Origin: Streptoalloteichus tenebrarius | Lineage (GTDB): Bacteria; Actinomycetota; Actinomycetes; Mycobacteriales; Pseudonocardiaceae | DNA length: 64,000 bases | Assembly (NCBI RefSeq): GCF_024171885.1 | Contig: NZ_JAMTCP010000005.1 | Span: 164,259 to 228,258 of the forward strand | Direction: 5' to 3' | Shown here: in pieces, positions 54,216-63,652 of the stretch | Layout of the letters: every line of letters starts with the position of its first letter | Position numbering within the stretch: position 1 is the first letter of the stretch | The notes under the pieces: generated by a model | What the model saw: the letters and a program-made list of their open reading frames with translations, nothing else | The model's database searches: none | What the model was told of the DNA's origin: nothing | Position numbers and translations under genes: made by a program

Positions 54216-54826
54216 GGTCGTTCTCCCGTTCCGTGTCTCGTCAGGGGGACCCGTCCGGGTCCGTCGGGCCGCGGCGCGCGCCGCGGCGTCCGTGTGTCGG
54301 AACGAGGTTGAAACTTGAACTATTTCGCCGGCGATCAGTGACGCGCCTCACGGCGGCGCGGCCGTGCGTCCAGCGCGGGGGGTACGCCCGACCTGGCCGT
54401 GCACTCGCTGGTGTGGGACGAGTGCCAGAAGATCGGCGGCAAGGACCCCGACCACGACGGGCGCGACCTGTGGGAGGCGACCGACACCGCGCCGACCTGG
54501 CGCTGCTGGTGGACAGCGAGTCGCCCAGCACGGACAAGGACCATCTCGACCGCACCGCGGACCTGCCGCACGACTGGCTGCCGACCCGCCTGCCCGACGT
54601 TGGTGCGGGTGCCACCGACGACCACACCGGGGTTGAGCGTGGTGCTGGCCCCGGGGTCGGCGATCGGCCGCAACCAGGTCGTCGGTTCGGGCGGTGAGCT
54701 GGCCCAGGGGCTGGTCCGTCCTCTCCGCCTCGGTGCTCACCCGGACGTCGACGTCGGCGTGGGCGCGGCCAGCCACCCCGTTCGCCGTGGCCGGTTCGGG
54801 AGGGAGGTGGGCGGAGGCGCCCGGGA
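54216..54826. pseudogene. Gene graveyard with M20-peptidase-like and other fragments
   Basis: No intact gene in 611 bp. Minus strand ~54790-54680 reads VAGRAHADVDVRVSTEAERTD, and ~54670-54600 (other frame) reads PIADPGASTTLNPGVVVGGTRTNVG; both resemble M20 peptidase dimerisation-domain segments, but in reverse of the normal order. Plus strand ~54390-54500 reads HSLVWDECQKIGGKDPDHDGRDLWEAT, reminiscent of catalases. These look like decayed, rearranged fragments. Confidence 0.4.
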
Positions 54827-55903
54827 TCAGGGCAGCCCGGCGCCCGGCGCGGTGGTGCTCTCCCGCAGGACCACCTCGGCCGGCATCGGCACGTGCCGGT
54901 GTTCGGTCCGGTGCTCGTCGCCGTGGTCGGCAGGTCGGCCGGCGCCGACCGGCTCGTCGAGCGCCATGATCGCCGCGCACCGGCCCATCTCGGTCAGCGG
55001 GAGCCGCACGGTGCTCAGCGCCGGGACGAGGTCCCGCAACGTGGGGATGTCGTCGAACCCCGCCACGGAGACGTCCTCGGGCACCCGCACCCCGCGCTCG
55101 CGGAACGCCGCGACCGCGCCAACCGCCATGACGTCGTTGACGGCGAACACGCACGTCGCGCCGGTCCGCCTCGACAGCAGCTCCAGCGCGGCCGCGTGCC
55201 CGCCGTCCCGGGTGAACTCCCCGTGCACCACGGCGTCGTCCGGCAGCGCCACCCCGGCCTCGGCCAGGCCGGCGCGGAACGCCGCCAGCCGGTCGGTCGC
55301 CGTCAGCAGGGTGGTCGGCCCGGCGAGCACCGCGAACCGGCGGTGGCCCAGGGCCGTCAGCCGCCGCGCCAACGCCGTGGCCCCGTCCCGGTTGGCGGGG
55401 ACCACGGTGTCGGTGGGCAGCCCCGCCTGGGAGACGCAGGTGACCCGACCGCCCTCGGCGACGAACGCGCGGATCTCGGCGGCCAGGCGCTCGGTCGCGA
55501 CCGGGTCGGCGACGCGGGTGCCGACGAGCACCACCGCCCGCGCCCGGTGCGCCCGCAACGTCGCCAGCAGCGAGCGCTCGCGCTCCGGGTCGCGGCCGGT
55601 GGTGCCCAGCACGACGACCAGCCCCGCGCGCTCGGCCACCTCGGTCACGCCCGCCGCGATCGACGAGAAGTAGGGGTCGGCGATGTCGTGCACGACGAGC
55701 CCGACCAGGTTGCTGCTGTTGCGGGCGAGCGCCTGCGCGGACGCGTTGGGGCGGTAGCCCAGCACGGTGGCGGCGGCCAGCACGCGTTCCCGCAACGGGG
55801 CGCTGACGCGGCGGCCGCCGCCGTTGAGCACGCGCGAGGCGGTGGCCAACGAGACCCCGGCGCGCTCGGCGACCTGGACCAACGTGGTCTGACGAGCGGC
55901 CAC
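54827..55903 (-). CDS. LacI-family transcriptional regulator
   Basis: 358 aa, GTG at 55903 after AGGAGG. N-terminal HTH TTLVQVAERAGVSLATASRVLNGGGRRVSAPLRERVLAAATVLGYRPNASAQALA; periplasmic-binding-like effector domain (LVGLVVHDIADPYFSSIAAGVTEVAERAG, CVFAVNDVMAVGAVAAFRERGVRVPEDVSVAGFDDI). No sugar operon is adjacent, so its targets are elsewhere or it is orphaned by the rearrangements next door. Confidence 0.95.
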   Translation of the reverse strand: MAARQTTLVQVAERAGVSLATASRVLNGGGRRVSAPLRERVLAAATVLGYRPNASAQALARNSSNLVGLVVHDIADPYFSSIAAGVTEVAERAGLVVVLGTTGRDPERERSLLATLRAHRARAVVLVGTRVADPVATERLAAEIRAFVAEGGRVTCVSQAGLPTDTVVPANRDGATALARRLTALGHRRFAVLAGPTTLLTATDRLAAFRAGLAEAGVALPDDAVVHGEFTRDGGHAAALELLSRRTGATCVFAVNDVMAVGAVAAFRERGVRVPEDVSVAGFDDIPTLRDLVPALSTVRLPLTEMGRCAAIMALDEPVGAGRPADHGDEHRTEHRHVPMPAEVVLRESTTAPGAGLP

Positions 55904-56040
55904 GTTCCACCTCCTGCTGTCGCTGCCGGAGCGTAACCACCGACGGGTGATTCGCGGGCTGAACGTGACAGAAGGTGGTCTTCGGAGGGGAAGTCGCGCC
56001 GGGTGTTGCGCCGTTCGGCGGTGGGCGTGCCGCGGACGGG

Positions 56041-56604
56041 TTAAGGCCGGCGGCCGACGAGGCCCATCAGCCTGTCCTGGGTCGGCGCCGAGTCCGGCAC
56101 CTTGACGGGCGGGTCGACGATCCCGGCGCCGCGCCACGAGTCGATCTGGGCCCGGATGGTCTCGTACACGACGTCCACCAGCTCCTCGTCGAGCCGGTCG
56201 TCGTCGCCGATGCCCCTGGCGAGGTCCCAGGCGTGCACGGTGAGGTCGCAGGTCATCTGCCATCCGTAGTCGGCGGCGGCCATCACCCCGGCGCTGGTGT
56301 GGACCCGTCCGTCCAGCGCGCCAGGGCGGTGGAACGCCTCCCGGGAACCGCGCGCCGCCCGGTCCCACCGCCGCACCGGGTCGTCCCCGAGCTGGTCGCC
56401 GTCGAACCGGTCGCCCACCTCGTCCAGCGTCGCGCCGCGCAGCAGCCAGGGCGCCCAGAGCTGTTCGACCGTGAGATGGTTGACGAGGTCCCGAACGCTC
56501 CACTCGACGCACGGAGTAGGGGAGTTCCACCGTTCGGCCGACACGCGATGCACCCTTCGGCCGAACTCGTCCAGGGCGCGGTCGTAGGCCACTAGCAAAT
56601 CCAT
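56041..56604 (-). CDS. TIGR03086-family DinB-like metal-binding protein
   Basis: 187 aa. DLLVAYDRALDEFGRRVHRVSAERWNSPTPCVEWSVRDLVNHLTVEQLWAPWLLRG and a later DLTVHAWDLARGIG, the three-His helical-bundle pattern of the mycothiol-dependent maleylpyruvate isomerase/DinB superfamily. Function unknown, possibly thiol-related. Divergent from the POT transporter. Confidence 0.88.
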   Translation of the reverse strand: MDLLVAYDRALDEFGRRVHRVSAERWNSPTPCVEWSVRDLVNHLTVEQLWAPWLLRGATLDEVGDRFDGDQLGDDPVRRWDRAARGSREAFHRPGALDGRVHTSAGVMAAADYGWQMTCDLTVHAWDLARGIGDDDRLDEELVDVVYETIRAQIDSWRGAGIVDPPVKVPDSAPTQDRLMGLVGRRP

Positions 56605-56798
56605 GTGAGCAGTGCAACATCATGCGTGCGGCGTGGCCACTGGACAATGAAGAATGCGTCCACCTACCGGGCATGTGGTCTGGACCACGATCCGGGTCCA
56701 TGATTTCGGAGCGCTACTCCCATCGGCGTAGCCTCCGCCCGTCGTGCGCGGACGGCCTCGGCCGGACGCGCGGTCGAGGCACGAGAGGACAACACACC

Positions 56799-58283
56799 GT
56801 GAGCGCCACGGCGACAGCGGCGCCGGTCAACGAGGACCGGAGCTTCTTCGGCCACCCACGCGGCCTGGCCACCTTGTTCTTCACCGAGATGTGGGAGCGT
56901 TTCTCGTATTACGGGTTGCGCGCCATCCTGGTGTTCTTCCTGTCCGCCTCGGTGGCCAACGGCGGCCTCGGGATGGACAAGCCCCTCGCCAGCTCGGTGG
57001 TGAGCGTCTACGGGGCCGCCATCTACATGTCCGCGCTGGCCGGTGGCTGGATCGCCGACCGCCTGCTCGGGTCGCAGCGCTCGGTGTTCTACGGCGGCCT
57101 CGTGATCATGTTCGGTCACGTGTGCATGGCGCTGCCGTTCGGCTCCTCCACCGTGTGGCTCGGCCTGGCGCTGATCATCGTGGGCACCAGCCTGCTCAAG
57201 CCGAACATCTCCAGCGTCGTCGGCAGCCTCTACTCCAAGACCGACGCGCGGCGGGACGCGGGTTTCTCGGTCTTCTACACCAGCATCAACATCGGCTCGT
57301 TCGTCGGCCAGCTCGTCACGGGCTACCTCGGTGAGAAGGTCAACTGGCACGTCGGCTTCGGCGCCGCCGCGGTCGGCATGGCCATCGGCCTGATCCAGTA
57401 CAAGTTGGGCGCGCGGCACCTGGGCAACGCGGCGGCCGCCCCGTCCAACCCGCTCACTCCCGAGGAGCGCGGCAAGGCGTTCACCCGCATCGGCATGGCC
57501 GTCGCGGGGGTCGCGGTCGTCCTCGTCATCATGCAGCTCACCGGCACGCTGGACGCCCACGGCATCACCAACGCGATCTCCATCGCCGCGATGGTGCTCC
57601 CGGTCATCTACTTCGCGGTGATGCTGCGCAGCCCCAAGACCACCAAGATCGAGCGCGACCGGGTCAAGGCGTACATCCCGCTGTTCATCGCCGCGACACT
57701 GTTCTGGCTGATCTTCGAGCAGGCGGCCAACGTCCTGAACATCTACGCCGACGAGCGCGTGGAGAAGACCGTCTTCGGCTGGGAGTTCCCCGCCTCGTGG
57801 TTCCAGTCGGTCAACCCGATGTTCCTCGTGCTGTTCTCGCCGATCGTGGCGATGATCTGGCTGAAGCTGGGCCAGCGCCAGCCGTCCACCCCGCGCAAGT
57901 TCGCGATCGCGGTGGCCTCGGTCGGCCTGTCCTTCGGCGTGCTCGCCCTGGCGGCGATGCTCACCGGCCCCGACGCGAGGGTCAGCCCGCTGTGGCTGCT
58001 GCTGGTCTACGCCATCCAGACCGTCGCCGAGCTGCTGCTCTCCCCGGTCGGCCTGTCGATGACCACCAAGCTCGCCCCCGCCGCGTTCCTGTCGCAGATG
58101 ATGGGCATGTGGTTCCTGGCGACCTCCGCGGGCTACGGCCTGGCGGCCCAGATCGTGCCGTTCTACTCGGCGGAGAACGAGATCCCGTACTTCGGCATCC
58201 TCGCGATCTGCGCGGTCGCCCTGGCCGTCCTGCTCTGGATCGGCACCAACCGGGTCAGGAAGCTGATGCACGGCGTGAGCTGA
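56799..58283 (+). CDS. POT/PTR-family proton-dependent peptide transporter
   Basis: 494 aa from GTG at 56799 (AGAGGA upstream). FFTEMWERFSYYGLRAILVFFL is the POT E-x-x-E-R-F-x-Y-Y signature; GTSLLKPNISSVVGSLY and FSVFYTSINIGSF are the second family motifs. Twelve to fourteen helices. Imports di- and tripeptides with protons. Monocistronic. Confidence 0.96.
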   Translation: MSATATAAPVNEDRSFFGHPRGLATLFFTEMWERFSYYGLRAILVFFLSASVANGGLGMDKPLASSVVSVYGAAIYMSALAGGWIADRLLGSQRSVFYGGLVIMFGHVCMALPFGSSTVWLGLALIIVGTSLLKPNISSVVGSLYSKTDARRDAGFSVFYTSINIGSFVGQLVTGYLGEKVNWHVGFGAAAVGMAIGLIQYKLGARHLGNAAAAPSNPLTPEERGKAFTRIGMAVAGVAVVLVIMQLTGTLDAHGITNAISIAAMVLPVIYFAVMLRSPKTTKIERDRVKAYIPLFIAATLFWLIFEQAANVLNIYADERVEKTVFGWEFPASWFQSVNPMFLVLFSPIVAMIWLKLGQRQPSTPRKFAIAVASVGLSFGVLALAAMLTGPDARVSPLWLLLVYAIQTVAELLLSPVGLSMTTKLAPAAFLSQMMGMWFLATSAGYGLAAQIVPFYSAENEIPYFGILAICAVALAVLLWIGTNRVRKLMHGVS

Positions 58284-58349
58284 CGCCGGGCGGCTCTCCC
58301 GCCTTTCGACCCCTGTGGCCACGGTGCGCTCGCCGCGTACCGTGGCCAC

Positions 58350-58517
58350 ATGTCGTTGGGGGAGATGTTCGAGCCGGCGTCGCGGTTCCTGCGGGACCAA
58401 CGCGAGTGGGTCCAGTTCCACCGGCGGGAGCAGAAGGAGGCCGGCGACGGCCCCCTGGACCTGGACTCCGGCGTCGTCCGACTGGCTCGACCCTCCGGCG
58501 ACGACACCACCGACTGA
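58350..58517 (+). CDS. Small DUF6191-like protein
   Basis: 55 aa, ATG at 58350. MSLGEMFEPASRFLRDQREW at the start, a charged middle, and GDGPLDLDSGVVRLARPS at the end; the G-P-x-D-L-D-S-G-x-V ending is typical of the short actinobacterial DUF6191 proteins. GTACCGT upstream suggests a leaderless start. Too short for most gene callers. Function unknown. Confidence 0.65.
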   Translation: MSLGEMFEPASRFLRDQREWVQFHRREQKEAGDGPLDLDSGVVRLARPSGDDTTD

Positions 58518-58575
58518 CGCCGGTCAGGCCGGCCGCGTCGCCGCCCGGTCCCCGCGAGGGACACGCCGGCGCGGC

Positions 58576-59892
58576 TCAGGGCGTCGACGGTGACGGCGGG
58601 GTGAGGACGTCCGCCGGCGCGTGGCAGCGCACGGGCAGCGTGCGCACCCCGTGGATCAGCCTGGTGGGCCGGGGGAGCGGCTCGCCGGCCAGTTCGAGCC
58701 GGGGGAAGCGCTGGAACAGCTCCCGCAGCGCCACGGCCCCCTCCAACCGCGCCAGGCCCGCCCCGAGGCAGTAGTGGACGCCGCCGGAGAACGACAGGTG
58801 CTCCCTGGCGTTCGCCCTGGCGATGTCGAACCGCTCGGGGTCGTCGAACACGGCCGGGTCGCGGTTGGCCCCGCTGAGCAGCACCAGCACCGGCTCGTCC
58901 CTGCGCAGCCTGGCGCCCTCGAACACCATGTCCTCGCGGACGATCCTGCCGGTGAACTGCACCGGCGAGTCGTGCCGCAGCACCTCCTCGACCAGGTTCT
59001 CCGCCAGCCCCGGATCGGCGAGGAACCGCCGCAGCGCGTCGGGGTGCGACAGCAGGGCCAGCACGCCGTTGCCGATCAGGTTCACGGTGGTCTCGAACCC
59101 GGCGACCAGCAGCAGTTCGGTGGTCGCCAGCAGGTCCTCGGTCGTGACGTCGTCGTCGGGTCCCGTCGAGCGCACGACCTCGCTGACCACGTCCTCGCCG
59201 GGGTGCCGCCGCCGGAAGTCCATGAGCTCCCGGAAGAACGCGTCCATCTCGACCATCGTGGCGTGCAGCCGGTCCATCTCGCGCACGGTGAACAGGCCGT
59301 CCAGCGTGCCGGCGAGGACCTCCCCCCACGTGGCGAACCGCGCGTGCTCCGGCGTGGGGACGCCGAGCAGGTCGCAGATCACCTCCACGGGCACGGCGGT
59401 CGCGAAATCGGCCATGAGGTCGACGGGACGCGCGGTGTCCAGCTCGTCCAGCCGACGTCGCACGATCGCCTCGACGCGGTCGGTCCTGGCGCGCAGCGCC
59501 CTCGGGGTGAACCACGGGGCGACCAGTCGGCGCAGCCGGGTGTGCCGGGGTGGGTCCAGCGACAGGAACGAGTCGTTGATCGGGTGGACCAGGGTCCCCC
59601 CGCCAACCTTGGGCTGGGGGAGGAGCGCCCTGCTGTCCCCGGCGAAGGGCACCACGCCGAACCTCGGGTCGCGCAGGATCTGGCTGGCCACGGAGTGGCG
59701 GGCCGTCGCCCACGCGCCCAGCCGGCTGCGCACGAGCGGCCCGCCGAGCCGGACGCGGCGGTAGGCGTCGAGCAGCGGGCCGCCGTCCGGGGAGATCACC
59801 CTGGCCAGCGGGTCGCCGAGCAGGGAGTGCGCGCGGAGCACCGTCCTGGTCGTCAGCAACGACAGCGTCGCGCGCAGCCTCGCGCCCGGCAT
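58576..59892 (-). CDS. Cytochrome P450
   Basis: 438 aa, ATG at 59892 after GGAGGGAG. I-helix LLVAGFETTVNLIGNG (A264-GFETT), ExxR motif EEVLRHDSPVQFTGR (E303-R306), heme loop FSGGVHYCLGAGLARLE with Cys375. Soluble bacterial class I type, most like actinomycete CYP families of secondary metabolism or xenobiotic oxidation. No ferredoxin gene adjacent. Short imperfect repeats (ggtcctggtgg) precede it at 59935-59995. Confidence 0.96.
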   Translation of the reverse strand: MPGARLRATLSLLTTRTVLRAHSLLGDPLARVISPDGGPLLDAYRRVRLGGPLVRSRLGAWATARHSVASQILRDPRFGVVPFAGDSRALLPQPKVGGGTLVHPINDSFLSLDPPRHTRLRRLVAPWFTPRALRARTDRVEAIVRRRLDELDTARPVDLMADFATAVPVEVICDLLGVPTPEHARFATWGEVLAGTLDGLFTVREMDRLHATMVEMDAFFRELMDFRRRHPGEDVVSEVVRSTGPDDDVTTEDLLATTELLLVAGFETTVNLIGNGVLALLSHPDALRRFLADPGLAENLVEEVLRHDSPVQFTGRIVREDMVFEGARLRRDEPVLVLLSGANRDPAVFDDPERFDIARANAREHLSFSGGVHYCLGAGLARLEGAVALRELFQRFPRLELAGEPLPRPTRLIHGVRTLPVRCHAPADVLTPPSPSTP

Positions 59893-60115
59893 GGCGTCTC
59901 CCTCCGGTGGCCGGCCGTCCCGGCGGCGATGGTCGGTGTCCTGGTGGTTCGGGGTCCTGGTGGCTCTGGGTCCTGGTGGTCGGCGTCCTGATGATCGCCC
60001 GACCTGGTCCCGTCCCCACGATGGCCGCCGGGGGTAAACGCCGTAAAGGGCTGGACGGGTGAGCCAAGAGGTCGACGACCGGCGGCGCGCGCGGGGCCTG
60101 GGTACGGTCGAAACC

Positions 60116-60325
60116 ATGGCGGGAGAACTCGAACGGATGGTCCGGCCCAGGGACGGGCGCTGGATCGGCGGTGTCTGCCTGGGCATCGCCAGGAGGTTCG
60201 GCTGGAAACCCGGGCTCGTGCGGCTGGCGTTCGTCGTCTCCTGCGCGCTGCCGGGCCCGCAGGTGCTGATCTACCTCCTGCTCTGGCTGATCATGCCGGA
60301 CGAACGCCGCGTGGCCCGTCCCTGA
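60116..60325 (+). CDS. PspC-domain protein
   Basis: 69 aa from ATG at 60116; TACGGT seven bases upstream supports a leaderless start, a GTG at 60059 would add 19 residues. RPRDGRWIGGVCLGIARRFGWKPGLVRLAFVVSCALPGPQVLIYLLLWLIMP: the PspC fold with one or two membrane helices. Linked to envelope stress in other bacteria. Confidence 0.9.
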   Translation: MAGELERMVRPRDGRWIGGVCLGIARRFGWKPGLVRLAFVVSCALPGPQVLIYLLLWLIMPDERRVARP

Positions 60326-60440
60326 GCCGTCGGCGGGCGTCTCGGCGCCCGTCCCTGACCGTCGCCCTGGCGGGTGGTCCCCGCCGACGCGGCGTCCATG
60401 ATCCACCGACGGCCGCCCCGCCCGGTCCTAGCCTGGCGCG

Positions 60441-61295
60441 GTGGCCGTTCCCCCACCTCCGTCCCCCGACCCGACGCGGGGGATCCCCCTGCGGGACCGC
60501 AGGATCCTCGTCACCGGCGCGTCCTCCGGCATCGGCGAGGCGGTGGCCAGAGCCGCCGCGGCGGCCGGCGCGCGGGTGGCCCTGCTCGCCAGGCGGGCCG
60601 ACCGGCTGGCCGCGCTCGCCGAGGAGATCGGCGGCGTTCCGGTCGCGGCCGACGTCACCGACCACGCGGCGGCCGTCGCCGCGGTCGCCAGGGCGGCCGG
60701 GGAGCTGGGCGGGCTGGACGCCCTGGTCAACTCGGCCGGCGTCACGCGGCCCGGCCTGCTCTCGGACACCGACCCCGCCGCGTGGCGGAGGTTGTTCGAC
60801 GTCAACGTGATCGGGTTGCTCGCGGTCACCAAGGCGGCGCTGCCGCACCTGCTCGCCGCGGAGGCGCCGTCCGTGGTCAACGTGTCGTCGATGTCGGGCC
60901 GACGGGTGGCCGGGCCGTCCAGCGGGGTCTACGCCGCCACCAAGTTCGCCGTCCACGCGCTGGGCGAGGCGTTGCGGATGGAGTGCCAGCCCCGGGGCCT
61001 GCGGGTCACCACGGTCGCGCCGGGGTTCGTGCGGACCGCGATCGCCGTCGCCGCCGGCGGCGACGCCGACAGCGACAGCGACGGCGGCAGCGATGGCGGC
61101 AGCGATGGCGGCAGCGGCAAGGGGTTCCGGGAGCAGCTCGCCGCCCGGCTGGCGGAGGAGGGCATGGACCCCGCCGAGATCGCCAGGGCGGTGCTGCACG
61201 TCCTCACGTCGCCGCCGGAGGTCACGGTCGTGGAGTACGCGGTGATGCCCACCGCCCAGCGCGACCACGGCTTCCTGGAGCGGGAGAACGGCTGA
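60441..61295 (+). CDS. Short-chain dehydrogenase/reductase with Ser/Gly/Asp insert
   Basis: 284 aa, GTG at 60441; TAGCCT (60429-60434) implies a leaderless transcript. NAD(P)-binding TGASSGIG (25-32), NSAG, catalytic Ser in VNVSSMSG, YAATK. The substrate-binding loop after PGFVRTAIAVAAGG contains an unusual D/S/G run (about residues 209-225) encoded by 12-bp repeats, where normal SDRs have a short helix. Substrate unknown; classical SDR family. Confidence 0.93.
   Translation: MAVPPPPSPDPTRGIPLRDRRILVTGASSGIGEAVARAAAAAGARVALLARRADRLAALAEEIGGVPVAADVTDHAAAVAAVARAAGELGGLDALVNSAGVTRPGLLSDTDPAAWRRLFDVNVIGLLAVTKAALPHLLAAEAPSVVNVSSMSGRRVAGPSSGVYAATKFAVHALGEALRMECQPRGLRVTTVAPGFVRTAIAVAAGGDADSDSDGGSDGGSDGGSGKGFREQLAARLAEEGMDPAEIARAVLHVLTSPPEVTVVEYAVMPTAQRDHGFLERENG
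61056..61120 (+). repeat. 12-bp repeat insertion in the SDR gene
   Basis: About three copies of gcgatggcggca plus degenerate gacagc units, adding a run of roughly 18 small acidic/polar residues in frame. Confidence 0.85.
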
Positions 61296-61301
61296 CCCGG
61301 G

Positions 61302-62231
61302 TCACGCCCCGACGCCGTCGAGGCCGCGGACCTCGACGCCGGACAGGAACCGACGGCGGGCCTGGTCGTCGAAGCCCCCCGCCGCCGGGTGCAGGACGGC
61401 CGCCGCCGAGAGGGCGACGGCCTCGCGCAGCGTCGCGGGCCAGTCGAGGCCGTCGCGGAGGCCGACCGCCAGCGCGGCCACGCACGCGTCCCCCGCGCCC
61501 GTCGGGTTGCCCGCGACGCGCTCCGGCGGGCTGGCGCGCCATGCGCCCTGGTCGGACACGACGAGCATGCCTTCCGCGCCGAGCGAGGCCACCACGGCGC
61601 GGGCGCCGGCGTCGCGGAGCAGCGCCGCACCGGCCTCCGGCTCGGGGCGTCCCGTCGTCCGCCGCAGCTCGTCCGCGTTGGGCTTGACCACGTCGGGGCG
61701 GGAGCGGACGGCCAGGCGCAGCGGCTCGCCCTCGGCGTCGACGATCGTGCGGGCGCCGTGCTCGGCGGCGAGCCGGGTCAGCTCCGCGTAGGCGTCGGCG
61801 GGCACGCCAGGGGGGAGGCTGCCCGACAGCACGACCACCGCCGCGTCCCTGGCCAGGGTGGCGAAGCGGGACAGGAACCGGTGCCAGTCCTCGGCGTCGA
61901 CGTGCGGCCCGGGCTCGTTGAACACCGTGGCGTCGCCGTCGGCGGCCGAGACGACGGTGACCGTGCGCCGCGACTCGCCCGGCAGGTCCACGAGGGCGTC
62001 GACGAGGTCGGCGCGGGCGAGGTCGTCGTGGATCGCGCCGCCGGTCGGCCCCCCGGCGAACCCGGTCACCACGGCCGGGTGGCCCAGTGCCTGGAGCACC
62101 CTGGCGACGTTGACGCCCTTGCCGCCCGCCCGGTGCCGGACCTCGCGCACGCGGTGCGAGGCGTGGGGCACCAGGCGGTCCACGTCGTAGGTCGTGTCGA
62201 GCGCGGCGTTGAGCGTGACGGTGAGGATCAC
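61302..62231 (-). CDS. 1-phosphofructokinase-type PfkB sugar kinase
   Basis: 309 aa. VTLNAALDTTYDVDRL and HRAGGKGVNVARVLQALGHPAVVTGFAGG at the N-terminus; PfkB signature 2 NPTGAGDACVAALAVGL with catalytic Asp. The family phosphorylates fructose-1-phosphate or tagatose-6-phosphate. No PTS or DeoR gene adjacent, so fruK is not assigned. Upstream lie three TTCACGCA direct repeats. Confidence 0.92.
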   Translation of the reverse strand: MILTVTLNAALDTTYDVDRLVPHASHRVREVRHRAGGKGVNVARVLQALGHPAVVTGFAGGPTGGAIHDDLARADLVDALVDLPGESRRTVTVVSAADGDATVFNEPGPHVDAEDWHRFLSRFATLARDAAVVVLSGSLPPGVPADAYAELTRLAAEHGARTIVDAEGEPLRLAVRSRPDVVKPNADELRRTTGRPEPEAGAALLRDAGARAVVASLGAEGMLVVSDQGAWRASPPERVAGNPTGAGDACVAALAVGLRDGLDWPATLREAVALSAAAVLHPAAGGFDDQARRRFLSGVEVRGLDGVGA

Positions 62232-62306
62232 GGGGGCTCCTGGGGTGCGACGCGGGATGACAGGAGACAGGCGGGAGCTGCTTACTTCTGCATCCTAGTG
62301 CGATGT

Positions 62307-62334
62307 TTCACGCACATTCACGCATCTTCACGCA
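62307..62334. promoter_or_regulatory. Three TTCACGCA direct repeats, 10-bp spacing
   Basis: Octamers at 62307, 62317 and 62327, one helical turn apart, 76 bases upstream of the sugar kinase and overlapping the 3' end of the MFS gene. Helically phased direct repeats are typical of DeoR-type or similar operators. Confidence 0.55.
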
Positions 62335-63652
62335 CGTAGACCGGAGACGGACCCCGCGCGGCGGAACCGACCCTGGCCAGGAACCAGCCGACCGCCGTGG
62401 CGACCACCTGGGCGACCGCCACGACGACCAACGTGGTCGTGGTGCCCAGCTCAGGCACCAGACGCGCGCCGAGCGCGGCTCCCAGCGCGTACGCGCCGAT
62501 CTTCAGGCTGGCTCCGGTGGTGAACACCTGCGCGGCCATCGCCGGCGGGGTGTAGCGCTGCCGCGCGGTGATCACCGCCGGCAGGGTCGGGCCCTCGACG
62601 AGCCCGGCCAGCAGGGCGGCCCCCAGCAGCACCGGCAGGGACGGCGCGAGCGGCCACAGCAGCAGGGCCAGCCCGTAGGCGGCCGTGCTCACGAACACGA
62701 CGTTCTCCGGCCGCCGCGCGGCCAGGTGGCGGGCGAGCAGGAGGGTGCTCGCCGCGCACCCGACCTCCAGCACCGCCCACACCCAGCCAGCGGTCCCCTT
62801 CTCCACGCCCAACCGTTCCACGTGCAGGGGAATGGCCAGGGCCAACAGGCCGGTGGAGCCGAAACCCACCGCTGTCGTGACAGTGGCCCCCAACAGGGGC
62901 GGAGTGCGCAGCAGATGACGGGTTCCCGCGACAACCGACGCGAGAAGTCGGGGCTGGTCCACGGCAACCGTCGCGTTGTCGCCGGCGCCGCCATGGGTGT
63001 CTCTCCGCGATCCCGACGTTTTCTTGGGCGGGGCCGAAGGCGGGGCCGTTGTCGGGGTGGATGTGGGGGCGCCGCGTGCCGGAACGCCATTGCCGAGAAA
63101 CGCGGTGCCCACCAGTCCGGCCACCGCGCACAGCCCGCTCACCGTCATCGCGCTGCCCGAACCGGCGGTGGCCGCGAGCGTGCCGGCCAGGGCGGGGCCG
63201 ACGATCGCCGCCGCGTTGAATGTCGCGGCGTCCCACGCGGTGACCACGGCGAGCGGCCGCCGCCGGGGGAGCGCGGGCACCAGGCTGCTGAACCCGCCGC
63301 TGGTCATGGGCGAGGCCGCGCCGGCGAGCACGGCCAGGGCGAACGACGCGGGCGCGCTCCGGCCGGCCCACGCCAGCAGGCCGAGCGCGGCGACGGCGAG
63401 CAGCACCTGGTTGGCGGCGAGGACGAGCCGCACGTGGCGGGTGCGGTCCAGCCACGCGCCCAGCACCGGGCCGGAGACGACGGCGGGCAGGGTGTAGGCG
63501 GCGACCGTCGCCCCCGCGAGGCCGGGTCCCCCTCCCCGGTCGAGCACCAGCCACACCACCGCCAACGGCAGCATCTCGCCGGCGAGCCGGGTGAGCGTGG
63601 CGGCGAGCAGGTACGCGGGGACGGCGCTCCTCCGCGGTTCGTCCGTTGGCAC
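62318..63652 (-). CDS. MFS transporter (DHA1-like)
   Basis: 444 aa, GTG at 63652 after AGGAGG. About 12 helices: AYLLAATLTRLAGEMLPLAVVWLVLD, motif A-like GAWLDRTRHVRLVLAANQ; a ~55-residue central loop of low complexity (PTSTPTTAPPSAPPKK). Efflux of a small molecule is likely. Divergent from the TetR gene at the right edge, which probably controls it. Confidence 0.9.
   Translation of the reverse strand: MPTDEPRRSAVPAYLLAATLTRLAGEMLPLAVVWLVLDRGGGPGLAGATVAAYTLPAVVSGPVLGAWLDRTRHVRLVLAANQVLLAVAALGLLAWAGRSAPASFALAVLAGAASPMTSGGFSSLVPALPRRRPLAVVTAWDAATFNAAAIVGPALAGTLAATAGSGSAMTVSGLCAVAGLVGTAFLGNGVPARGAPTSTPTTAPPSAPPKKTSGSRRDTHGGAGDNATVAVDQPRLLASVVAGTRHLLRTPPLLGATVTTAVGFGSTGLLALAIPLHVERLGVEKGTAGWVWAVLEVGCAASTLLLARHLAARRPENVVFVSTAAYGLALLLWPLAPSLPVLLGAALLAGLVEGPTLPAVITARQRYTPPAMAAQVFTTGASLKIGAYALGAALGARLVPELGTTTTLVVVAVAQVVATAVGWFLARVGSAARGPSPVYVREDA

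Noticed and set aside
54399-54697. Plus-strand frames between DoxX and LacI as intact small genes
   Set aside because: No single frame stays protein-like; similarity jumps between frames and strands, so it is treated as debris.
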